The notes beneath the pieces are model-generated. The model did not search any database. It saw nothing but the letters and a program-made list of their open reading frames with translations, and was not told where the DNA came from. From Mycoplasma haemofelis str. Langford 1 (GTDB taxonomy: Bacteria; Bacillota_I; Bacilli_A; Mycoplasmatales; Mycoplasmoidaceae): DNA of 64,000 bases. Below are positions 54,225 to 64,000 of the stretch, piece after piece (within the stretch, counting starts at the first letter, position 1; each line of letters starts with the position of its first letter). Location of the stretch: NCBI RefSeq assembly GCF_000200735.1, contig NC_014970.1, positions 1,083,260 to 1,147,259 on the forward strand, in the 5' to 3' direction. The translations under genes and the position numbers were made by a program.

Positions 54225-55877
54225 CTATGAATACCTGGTTATTATAGGGAGCACAAGTGGCTTTTTCTGGGTCTTGTTTTTAACTGCTTTATATACGGCA
54301 TCCTTAATATGATTCTTCACATCCTTGATGCTTAAAGTAACATTCAAAGAAAGGAATTTGGAAAGCTCCAAATCTAAGAACTTAACAATGGCTTCTTGTA
54401 TTTCATCCTTCCTAGAATAGTCATCTGTAACAAAGGCCTTCATCTCCACATGGGGTCTAGAGAAGCAATGCCTCTTAGTGTGGTAAAGAACGGACACCAT
54501 AACCACCCCATTCTTCTCTAGAAGCTGTCTCTCCAATACAGTACTACTATTAATATCCAAGATCCCCTCCTCGCTGACATACTGCTTCGCAATAGGCAAT
54601 GAAACAACGTTTATATTCTTATCATCAATCTCTATCTTCTCCCCACTAGAAAGGAATTTAATCCTATTAGGATCTATAGTATTCTCAAGAGCCTTGTATA
54701 CATTGATGAAATCCTTGTAATACCCATCTATAGGAACAATGTTATACGGAGACAGAGAGTTAACTATGAACTTGATATCCTCATTACCGGCCTTATAAGG
54801 AACTATAGACTTAGGTTGCTTAACTAGAACTATATCCTGCTTGGATATCTCATTAAGTAAGGAGATCTCCTCAAACTCATTCTCTGGAAGGGTAATTGTG
54901 GCGATTATTAATAAATCTCCAGATTTGAATTTAATCTCATGATCACCGGAGTGTATATCTAATAGTGTCTTAAACAGAGTCTCACTATCCCCAGTAATAA
55001 CGATAAGTACATTATCACTGTTAACTAAAGGATTAGAGATAGCATACTCATCACCCTTCAAGTTCTCTACATGCTTATTGAACAAAGCGGAAGTTCTAGG
55101 GCAGGAGATGTGAAAATTCATGTGGTAGATCTTGGCAACTCTACTCAAGTTAAATAGAGTATTCCAGTCATCTTCATATACTCCAGCAAGTATCCTGTTC
55201 TTGGTGGAAGCTACAGTTCTCTTAAGGAAGGAGAAGTTCTTGGCATTAGGATAAGAGAATCCCAACATCTTCCCAGCAGCCTGAGCACCCAAAAGAAGAA
55301 GAGTTGTCTTGTTCTTAGCTTGCTGAGCAATGATGTGAAGCTGACTCTCGCAGCATGGCTTATTCTCATTAGCAATTAAGAACTCATCCAGAAACACAAC
55401 TACTTGTCCAGTTACTAACTTGAATAATCATCCATAGGAATTGGGAACAGAACTCGCAGTTCTTACTCCACATATCTTCAAGGAACCAATGGTGATGTCA
55501 TTGGAGGGGTTTATGGCAACAACATTGGCCCCCAAATCCACACCCCTCTCTTCTTGGAATTTATTTAAAAAAGAATCTATTATTAACTTACCCCCTTGAC
55601 TAGTGTAAACAGGAACTCCTTTAAAAGCTTCTAAGAAATAGGGAAGAGCCCCAATATTAAGATTCTTAGGACACCCTATAAATATGGCCTTTACCCTGCT
55701 CTTATGCTCGCTTAAATAACGTAAATCAGGGATTATCTTCTTAATCCCCAACTGATTGGAGAACTCAGCTCCTATCCCTGTATTAAGAATGAAAATATCA
55801 TTGTTTATTTCTAAAACCCCCGAATACCTACCACTCTCGTCTTGACCACCTAAGGCAAAATAATTAATCTTCGCCAT
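54225..55877 (-). CDS. RNase J-like protein lacking the catalytic metal ligands
   Basis: Metallo-beta-lactamase/beta-CASP family, 550 residues with a TGA-Trp at 55428-55430. The start AKINYFALGGQDESGRYSGVLEI matches RNase J. The place of the HxHxDH motif reads FIGCPKNLNIGALPYFL, so all three histidines and the aspartate are gone while the IGALPY flank is kept. The later D and HASGH-type histidines are also not found (DGYYKDFINVYK). The C-terminal helical domain is present. It probably acts as a structural or regulatory partner of an active RNase J elsewhere, like J2-type subunits. Confidence 0.75.
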
Positions 55878-55913
55878 CTACCTGCCCTTCTCCAACCGTC
55901 CCCTAACGCAAAC

Positions 55914-57128
<1,215 letters not shown>

Positions 57129-57131
57129 TCC

Positions 57132-59366
57132 CTAAGATCTAGCCTTAATCAGCCTCTCCTTCATTTCTTGAGCCTCTTTAGGAAGCTTTCTATTGTTGTG
57201 AATGAAATCTATCTGCTTTCTATCTATAGTTTCTATCAGTAACAAAGTCTCAACTATCAAGAGAAACTCATCTCTATTAGCCATTATCAAAGCTTTTGCC
57301 TGTTGATATTGCTCATTAATTATTGCATTTATCTCCTTATCTATCTCTTCAGAATACTTCTCAGAATAGGGGGTCTTATAGGGATTCTCTACCCCTTCAG
57401 AAGGCTCATACTGCATGAGCCCAAGCTTCTTAGACATACCAAGCTTAGTAACCATATTCCTTACTAAATTAGTGGCCTTAAATAAGTCATTGGATGCTCC
57501 GGAACTAACTTGATCCTCTCCAAAGAATATCTCCTCAGCAGCTCTTCCGGCCAAAGTAGTAAGAACCATGGCAAGCATCTCATCCTTCCGCTTAATGAAA
57601 GACTCCTGTTTTTCTGGGGCTGACATGACATATCCTGCTGCTTTACCCCTTGGAATAATAGTTATCTTCTCAACAACATCTCCCTCCTTACTGTAAAGTC
57701 CAGCAATGGCATGACCCGCCTCATGATAAGCAATCTGTTTTTTCTCATTAAAGGAGATCTTCCTATTCTTCTTAGCAGGGCCAGCTATCACCCTATCTAT
57801 AGCTTCATTAATTTCAGATATTCCTATAACTCTCTTGTCATTTCTAACGGCCATAAGAGTAGCTTCATTCAGTAAGTTCTCCAATTGAGCTCCGGAAAAC
57901 CCGGGAGTCTTTCTAGCCACATCCTCCAGATCTACAGCTGAGGAGATATTCTTATTTCTGGCATGAACTTTAAGGATTGCCGTCCTTTCAACAATATCGG
58001 GCAAATTAACTTGAATATGCCTATCGAATCGACCGGGTCTCAATATGGCTTCATCTATGGAATCTAATTTGTTGGTGGCTGCCATAATCACAATCCCTGA
58101 CATGGTGTTAAATCCATCCATCTCACTCAATAACTGGTTGATGGTCTGATCATTGACCCCTCCTCCCATATATTTATTCCCCCTCTTGGCAGCCACCGCA
58201 TCAATCTCATCGATGAAGATAATACATGGGGATAGCTTCTTAGCTTTAGCAAATAACTCTCGAACTCTCTTAGCACCAACTCCAACAAACATGTCATCGA
58301 AGCTGGATCCTGATACTTCGATGAATGGAACGTCGGCTTCTCCGGATACAGCCTTAGCCAATAATGTCTTACCTGTACCCGGAGGACCATAAAGTATTAC
58401 CCCCTTAGGAGTTCTTGCTCCCATGGAGTTGTACTTGGCGGGATTCTTAAGATAATCAACGATCTCCTCCAATTCAGCCTTCTCTTCCTCTATTCCAGCA
58501 ACATCTTTAAATGTAACTGTAGACTTAGTTGTCTTACTTAAGGACTGACCTATCTTGAAGATAGATCCTCCACCGTACATCCCCATACTTTGAGACTTAG
58601 CGGCAGATCTAGCCATTAACAGGAAGAATCCTAGGTATAGAAGTGTAGGAAGGAGGGAGAAGAATAAGGAGGTAGGGGTTGTTCTATTTGGATCGATCGG
58701 ATTAGTTAATGCATAATGAACTAGATTTACAAAACAACATCCAGAGCAGTTGCTTGACGATCCAGATCCACAACAATTTGATGGACACGAGCTACCAGAC
58801 GAGCAACAACCATTTCCACTCGATGAGCAACTGCAACTGTCGCTTCCTCCATTACAACATCCTTTTAAATCTCTCTTAAAAGTACAACCATGGGGGAGTG
58901 AATAATAGTTGTGGGAGGAGGAGGATTCAGTCCCTACTTGACTATGTATATTGAAAGATATTCGTTTTCCATCATTGGTAATGGTCGTAATCCTATAGAT
59001 GGTTCTGGTGAAGTCAAGAGATATCCTTTCTGAATAAGTATCCTTATTCCCTATCTCCGGTGGGAGGGTGTAGGTAGTGCCTTTTGAGTCTGTAAGTGTA
59101 AGTGAAGAACTGCCACTACATCCAACAGACTTAACAATTACATGGCTTGCCGATCCATACCCGAATATTAGATAAAGAACGGTTATGGTAGTACCAAAAA
59201 CTACCCCCCGTATAAACCAAGTCTTGACTGGAGCCCCTTCCCCTCCAGACTTATTATTGCTATTAGTTAACTTATCTTTAGGGAGCTTCTTACCCTTGCT
59301 ATCGGAATCGTTATCTAAATCTGAAAGAAGATTGAGTCATAGAATTCACCTCCAATGGGAAATCAT
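57132..59366 (-). CDS. ftsH: ATP-dependent zinc protease FtsH with Cys/Ser/Gly-rich exported loop
   Basis: Membrane AAA+ protease that degrades membrane and regulatory proteins. The true start is ATG 59364-59366, giving 744 residues with two TGA-Trp codons near the start. Helix 1 is about residues 49-70 and helix 2 about 231-251. The AAA core has GPPGTGKT at 327-334, FIDEIDAV, and the SRH region with RPGRFDRHI. The zinc site is YHEAGHAIAG. The loop between the helices is about 160 residues, longer than usual. Residues 161-211 of it hold 13 Cys among Ser, Gly and Asn (for example CCNGGSDSCSCSSSGNGCC). The loop faces outside the cell, so this patch is exported. serS follows after 3 bases. Confidence 0.95.
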
Positions 59367-59577
59367 TAAAGTCCAAGCAACTGGTTAAGTCTAAACCCCG
59401 AGATACTGGATCCGGTTTCCAAGATTTTTTTTAAAGTTATCGACAAAATAAATTTTTGTCCCTCGAAAGCCCTCCTAGAGTAGCTTCAGAAGTTTTTTCA
59501 TGTCGATAACTTAAATAATTTTTTGGGCTAAAAAATTAACGTTTAAAGTTTTAGATGACTGCGTTGGAACTTAAAAA
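59367..59577. other. Intergenic region between divergent ftsH and dnaB-like gene
   Basis: 211 bases, AT-rich near both ends, with the inverted repeat at 59434-59512 in the middle. A 20-codon frame begins at ATG 59554 and stops at TAG, too short to call. The GTG start of the next gene lies 4 bases after an in-frame TAA. Both divergent genes must have their promoters here. Confidence 0.6.
59434..59512. repeat. Long-range inverted repeat with DnaA-box-like cores
   Basis: AAGTTATCGACA (59434-59445) and its exact complement TGTCGATAACTT (59501-59512) face each other across 55 bases. Each contains TTATCGACA, one base away from the consensus DnaA box TTATCCACA. T-runs lie directly outside both arms. 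It sits in the only gap above 200 bases in the window, between ftsH and the helicase-loader pair. Confidence 0.7.
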
Positions 59578-60711
59578 GTGATTGGATCTACTATCAGAAT
59601 ACTTTCTAGTTCAATAGAATCAAACTGGTTTTCATTTCACCAAATATACGACTCAATACTAAGTGAAAAAGCAAAAAGACTCTATATTCAGTGCTTTTAC
59701 CAGAAGAGTATAAATGAGAGACTTAAAATCGAAAGATATTCCTTTAGCTTACTGCTAAAGAATTTGAAAATAGACGAAGACGATTTTGAATCTTCCCTCC
59801 AAGAACTTATAGATATCGGCTTAGCCAAGAAGAAAGTCAAGCTAATAGGGGATTCTGAAAGAGAGATATTAGTTAGTTTAAGAGGCATCTCCACCCTAAA
59901 GGAAGAACTTAAGGATAAGAATTTGAAATCTAGACTTAAGGGGTCGGTGAGCGAGGAGAAGTACTCCGAGCTTAAGATGATTGTTGGCGAGAGTGATTTT
60001 GATGCTGAATTTAACTATCCCGAGGAGACTAAAGAGGAAGAGGTTCTAGATAAGAAGACTTACTTCAATTTCTACAATGGAGTCTTCAGAAGACTTGGTT
60101 GTGAATTTACTATTTCCGATGAAGTATCTCTAATCATATCTTCTGTGAAGGATAAATTCTCCATGGACGAACTGCATGACTTGGCATACAGATCTGTTCA
60201 AGAAAGTAAGGGGAAGTACTTTGTTTCCAAGAATAACTTACAGTTCTTAATAGATCAGAAATTGAATGGAAGTAAGAATGAGAAGTTTGATGTGGATGAT
60301 TACGATGACTTTTGGAAAGGTCTTCTGGAGAGACCTAAAGCTAAGACTAAGGAAACTTTTATTTCCTTATTCTCTACATATGAATGTGAGGCTCTTTATA
60401 GGAAGCTTCTTAATAAGCAAGACATCCCAGATTCCATACATAAATGCATAAGAGATTGCATTCAGAATAAGAATCTATCTTTTCCGATAGTAAATGCTTC
60501 TATCTCTTATATTAAAACCCTGTTAGGGAAGATTCCTGCCAAGTATCTCTCCAAGTTCTCAGACACCTTATTTAGGAATGGATATACAGATTTTGAGTCA
60601 TTTATAAACCATACCAGAGATTTATTAGTCCACGAATCCAAGAACAAGGACAGATTAAATATAAATAGAGAGCGAGAAGTTAGAAAGAATGACTTCGTCT
60701 TCAGATTGTAG
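59578..60711 (+). CDS. DnaB/DnaD-family replication initiation protein
   Basis: Helicase-loader type protein of 377 residues. The N-terminal winged-helix region WFSFHQIYDSILSEKAKRLYI resembles the Firmicutes DnaB (replication initiation and membrane attachment) opening. The C-terminal part holds a DnaD-like helical domain around FPIVNASISYIKTLLGKIPAKYL, the place of the family's ivn-yi--w motif. The GTG start follows TAA at 59572-59574. It overlaps the DnaI-like gene by 23 bases, the same order as dnaB-dnaI in Firmicutes. The long middle is acidic and poorly conserved. Confidence 0.7.
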   Translation: MIGSTIRILSSSIESNWFSFHQIYDSILSEKAKRLYIQCFYQKSINERLKIERYSFSLLLKNLKIDEDDFESSLQELIDIGLAKKKVKLIGDSEREILVSLRGISTLKEELKDKNLKSRLKGSVSEEKYSELKMIVGESDFDAEFNYPEETKEEEVLDKKTYFNFYNGVFRRLGCEFTISDEVSLIISSVKDKFSMDELHDLAYRSVQESKGKYFVSKNNLQFLIDQKLNGSKNEKFDVDDYDDFWKGLLERPKAKTKETFISLFSTYECEALYRKLLNKQDIPDSIHKCIRDCIQNKNLSFPIVNASISYIKTLLGKIPAKYLSKFSDTLFRNGYTDFESFINHTRDLLVHESKNKDRLNINREREVRKNDFVFRL

Positions 60712-61591
60712 AATTGAGTCCATCAAGAAGGAGCTGGAGAAGGACTTTTTCAATGTTAAGTTTTCTAAGATAAAGAAACACCCTCTATTTCAATCTTTGA
60801 ATCTAAGCGATAACGAAATAATTAAGAATAGAGTTGAGATTAATAAAGCCCTTAAGAATTACTTACACTGCGGAGATAGTAAAAAGTTCTGTCTAACTTT
60901 AGATCCCCATTTCACACTCAAGAGAAACGCAGATAATCAATTAATAATTACGGAATACAAATGCACCAAGTGAAAGGATCACGAGAACATAAGTCCTGAT
61001 CAAATAAATAAGACGATCGATAGACTCCTAAACTCTGACTTTTTCAAATTTAAATACGAAGAAGCTAAGGCTAGTATGGAGACATTCCTCCAGACAGAAG
61101 CATTAAAGGACGTGGTTAGAAATATAGGAAATCATGAGTATTCTATGGGAAGTAAATGGGCTTCTTTTGAAGATAAGGATAGCTATAGAAAGTATTGAAT
61201 CTTGTTATCCTATAGAGCCATTCTATTGGGGGAAAGGGTAATCGTAGTAAAGAGTTCTGAATTGAAGCATATATGCTCCCAAGTCTTTAAGCTATACGAG
61301 CGGGAAGAAGAATTTGTAAGTAAGTATCAGGATCTTCTGAACTCTGAGAATTTAATAATTACTGATTTCGGTTTAGAAGATGAAATGAATAAATTTAACT
61401 ACTATCTGGACTTCTTTCCAGATCTACTAATGAAGAGAAATTCTAAGAATAAGAGAACTTATATAACTTCTAAAGTTGACTGAAGGGAGATGAAGAAACA
61501 CATTCTCAATAAGAAACATGAGACCATAGATAAACTCAAGTTTGAAAGATTAGAAGAAGTCTTGGAAGTAGTCTTTTCCAACGCCACTTAA
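60689..61591 (+). CDS. DnaI-like primosomal protein with degenerate ATP site
   Basis: 300 residues with TGA-Trp codons. The N-terminal domain has a C/H pattern (YLHCGDSKKFCLTLDPHF ... YKCTKW) like the zinc-binding domain of DnaI. The C-terminal half keeps a Walker-B-like LIITDFGLEDEM and a TYITSKVDW sensor-like strand in DnaI order. The expected GxxGxGKT P-loop is absent; only MGSKWASF lies there. It probably loads or holds the replicative helicase with the DnaB-like product. Its 3' end overlaps rsmA by 42 bases in convergent orientation. Confidence 0.65.
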
Positions 61592-62341
61592 AAATATCTT
61601 CTCATACAAGTCGCTAGAGATTTCATCAGGTCTTACGGAGTTATCCATATTATGTTCTTCAAATATCTCCTCTATAGCCTCAGAACTTAAAAACTTCTTT
61701 CAGTTATTAACTAACTTCTTCCTAGGCATAAAAAAGGACTTCTTCAAGAACAGGGAGTATTCATTCAAATAGGGCAATATCTTAGTATTCTTTTTGACTA
61801 AGTGGATGACTGCAGAATCTACTTTAGGAACTGGAACAAAGTTCTCCTTCCCTACGTAAAATACTTTCCTTATATCGTTTATGGTTTGAAGAAATACAGC
61901 GAATGATGTATAGTTCTTCCCTTTAGGTGGTGATGTAATGGATTCAAACACCTCCTTTTGAACCATGAATACCGCTTGAGAGAACGACTTACTCTCCGAG
62001 AACTTCCTAAGTATTGGGGAGGTTATATAGTAGGGAATATTTCCAAATACTAACCCTTCTCTCTCGGAGAATAAGTTCTCCAAATCCAGATTTAAGAAAT
62101 CTCCAAAGATTATGTTTATGTCGGGGTACCTCTCTCTTAATAGACCAACTAAGTAGGAATCTATCTCCACCAGCGAGAACTTCCTAGATTCATAATTTAT
62201 ATACTGAGTTATTGCTCCTTCTCCGGGACCAACTTCCAAGAGATTCTTAGCATCCAATAGATTTATGTACTCAGCTATCCTTTCTTGAATTCTCTTATTC
62301 TTTAAAAAAACCTGACCCCATCTCTTCTTGTGTCTGAACAT
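61550..62341 (-). CDS. rsmA: 16S rRNA dimethyladenosine transferase RsmA (KsgA)
   Basis: Dimethylates two adjacent adenines near the 3' end of 16S rRNA using SAM. The 263 residues start MFRHKKRWGQVFLKN, with the SAM motif LEVGPGEGAITQYI and catalytic NIPYYITSP, then FVPVPKVDSAVIHL. One TGA is Trp near the C-terminus. ATG overlaps the yidC TAA (TAATG). In many mollicutes it is also next to the rpmH-rnpA-yidC set near the origin. Confidence 0.96.
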
Positions 62342-63480
62342 TAAATTCCCAATTTCTTTAATTTCAATAGGGATTCACTCTCATTAGATTTCTTAAATAA
62401 TAAGATTTGATGAATTATTAGATTCTGGAAGATGGTAAATACAGAATTGAAGAAATAATAAATAGCAAGACCTGTAGATCAGAAGAAGGTGAATAATAGG
62501 AACACAAAAGTCATCACCTTCTGAATTCTTTGCATCTTGTAAGTTTGAGAATTCTTGTCCACTATATTCTTCTTAAGAGAGGGGTGTCTTGCTTGGGATA
62601 ATCAAATTGATGTTTTCTGACTAAAGAAGTTGGTTGGAATAATTATTAGACACAGAACTAAGTACATCCAACCCTCATTAAGAAAGTCATCAAAAATAGT
62701 AGTTAAGGGAGTCTTAGATAGGTCTCAGATATTAAGAAGTACCGTAAATTTAATAGGTCTACATATGGTTATAACTTTGAAGACTATTAAGAATACGGGG
62801 GTATTTATGAAGAAGTTCTCAAGTATTGCTAGGGGCTTTAAATTATGTTTTTTGTAATAGGCAGATAACTCTTGATGTTTCTTTAATCTAGCCTGTTTAT
62901 CAGTTATATCGTACTTATCATACTTGCTACTAATGGCATCAATGGCTGATTGATGTAATAGTTGCTTCTCTTGGTAAATAGAAGATCTTAAGGTTGTTCA
63001 GAAAGTAACAAACCTCATGAAGAACATGATGATAAGCATTGAGAAAATAACGTACAAGCCATTCTCCTCAAGCTCTGGAAACTTGTGGAAGAACCACATC
63101 AAGTTCATGAAAACATAGGCAACTGGATATACAAATCAGGAAAGGAATGGTCCATAAATCCAAGTAGGTCTATAGAAAGCATGATACCTAGGTCCAGCTA
63201 TACTTCAACTCCCTAGATCAAATTTTACGTCTCCGGTTCCGGTGCCATTATCACTGGGAAGGAAACCGAATTCCAAACCTACTCCGGGGTCTGGATGATA
63301 GTTAGTGTAAGTGGCTGCAAATGATTGAAAGAATGACCATAATATCATCAATAAACTAAAGGAATAAAGAGATACTTTGAGGTAAAATAGATACTTTTTA
63401 AAGTTAAGACTTTCGTTAGAATTTGAATCTTTAGATTTTCGTTCTCAATAGGGAGTTAAATTCGTATTACTATTTTTCAA
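62341..63480 (-). CDS. yidC: Membrane protein insertase YidC (OxaA)
   Basis: Inserts and folds membrane proteins. Several TGA-Trp codons join into 379 residues. There is an N-terminal helix (YLKVSLYSFSLLMILWSFF region), a variable exported loop of about 80 residues with GxG repeats, then the core helices. The core includes YVIFSMLIIMFFMRFVTFW and a cytosolic charged coiled coil around DKQARLKKHQELSAYYKKH. The following helices include MTFVFLLFTFFWSTGLAIYYF. The TTG start (63478-63480) is preceded by an in-frame TAA. The gene order rpmH-rnpA-yidC is classic. Confidence 0.93.
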
Positions 63481-63486
63481 TTCAAA

Positions 63487-63852
63487 TTATTTATTAACTC
63501 TATTTTCAATTCTTAAAGCAACGCTTAAGAAATCAAGTCTCATCTCTTCGAAGTTAACTCTCTTCTTAGAGAAGTTTTGTAAGAATTCAGATCTATAAAA
63601 AAAAACACACTTTACCTTTGGAAAAAAATTCAAGTTCTCCTCTCTACTAAAAGCTCAAAAAAGTCTCTTCAGATACTTTCTATTCGGAGAAGACTTACAC
63701 TTCTTTTTGGGTATTATTATCCCTATTCTTATATTAAGAGAAGATAAATCCTTAAGATAATAACAAATAAAATTAGAAGAGGAAACCTTGGTACCTCTCT
63801 TTAAAGTCTTTTCAAAATCCGGCCTTTTAAGAAGCCTGTACTTCTTTTTCAA
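63487..63852 (-). CDS. rnpA: Ribonuclease P protein component
   Basis: Protein subunit of RNase P, which removes tRNA 5' leaders. The 121 residues start MKKKYRLLKRPDFEKTLKRG, the family opening. They keep the N-R pair of the NRxKR motif (SSPNRKYLKRLFW) with a TGA-Trp at 63655-63657. The C-terminal part is extended and less conserved. TTG 63850-63852 abuts the rpmH stop. The frame ends at TAA 63487, 6 bases before yidC. Confidence 0.9.
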
Positions 63853-63996
63853 TTATTCATCTGAAACAGTCAAAACTTTTCTAGACTTTCTACGTCTAGA
63901 ATTGATAATGCTCCTACCAGAGGATGTACTCATCCTTTTCAAGAATCCATGTACCTTAAGCCTTTTCCTTTTATTGGGTTGATAGGTTCGTTTCAC
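63853..63996 (-). CDS. rpmH: 50S ribosomal protein L34
   Basis: The 47-residue product starts [20 protein letters not shown] and has the classic [22 protein letters not shown] pattern. GTG 63994-63996 is the start. It sits next to rnpA and yidC, the usual neighbours of the chromosome origin; dnaA would lie beyond the window edge. Confidence 0.97.
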   Translation of the reverse strand: MKRTYQPNKRKRLKVHGFLKRMSTSSGRSIINSRRRKSRKVLTVSDE

Positions 63997-64000
63997 TATT

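Noticed and set aside
58741..58870. Plus-strand Gln/Pro-rich frame opposite the Cys-rich part of ftsH
   Set aside because: It is the mirror of Cys codons (ACA/GCA); the minus frame is continuous with both FtsH membrane helices and the AAA core.
59367..59577. Chromosome origin oriC
   Set aside because: Two DnaA-like boxes alone are not enough, dnaA is not adjacent, and rpmH-rnpA-yidC at the right edge points to an origin outside the window. Kept only as a regulatory candidate.
59554..59616. Short ATG frame just before the dnaB-like gene
   Set aside because: Only 20 codons ending in TAG; the GTG frame that follows carries the recognisable protein.
62630..62857. Plus-strand frame inside yidC
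   Set aside because: Antisense to YidC core helices; no independent support.

Overview
The window is one dense, AT-rich stretch of a Mollicutes (mycoplasma-type) chromosome read with genetic code 4. Conserved genes are broken again and again by in-frame TGA exactly where tryptophan is expected (RNase R, EF-Ts, GatA, PurA, GlpK, PheT, MetK, LepA, MnmG, TopA, SerS, YidC, RnpA and others). Read as Trp, every one becomes a full-length gene, so none of them is a pseudogene. Small size, no cell-wall genes, an RNase J/RNase Y decay system, HPr and a Cys-less EIIB domain beside NAD kinase point to the Mycoplasma pneumoniae/haemoplasma side of the class. purA (IMP to adenylosuccinate) fits a haemoplasma-like purine salvager, but I cannot name a species.

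Layout. 1-2119 (+): 3' part of rnr, then smpB. 2102-6306 (-): hup-gatC-gatA-gatB-tsf. 6358-14879 (-): tuf-purA-rbgA-unknown-mnmE-tatD-atpC-like-licA-like-unknown-der. 14899-19707 (-): RluA-type synthase, degenerate tsaB-like gene, Cof phosphatase, DHH phosphoesterase, glpK. 19712-20836 (+): RNase Y. 20843-45406 (-) is one almost gapless array of about 24.5 kb: ychF, tdk, nadK, EIIB-like, lepA, two unknowns, tpiA, gpmI, three unknowns, potABCD, tsaD, metK, pheST, phoU-like, unknown, two ABC ATPase genes, tRNA-Ile and tRNA-Ala. 45422-48120 (+): trpS, a phosphohexomutase and the 4.5S SRP RNA. 48125-48385 (-): ptsH. 48422-50122 (+): a membrane protein, upp and a small unknown. 50084-59366 (-): ftsH, serS, an RNase J-like gene, topA, mnmG. 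59578-61591 (+): a DnaB/DnaI-like helicase-loader pair. 61550-63996 (-): rpmH-rnpA-yidC-rsmA. The last block normally lies beside dnaA and oriC, so the origin is probably just beyond the right edge; most genes here then run away from it.

Function. The window is mainly translation (tRNA synthetases, amidotransferase, EF-Ts, EF-Tu, LepA, tRNA modification), RNA turnover, replication, a little glycolysis and glycerol use, nucleotide salvage, and polyamine uptake. No stretch above 300 bases lacks a gene; the largest gap (59367-59577) holds a striking inverted repeat. I see no phage, insertion sequence, CRISPR array or rRNA.

The most unusual points are a 13-cysteine insert in the exported loop of FtsH, an RNase J paralogue without its metal ligands, a PheT without its editing domain, a tRNA-Ile with a changed 18-55 tertiary pair, a DnaI-like protein without a P-loop, and the systematic use of TAATG/TAGTG stop-start overlaps.
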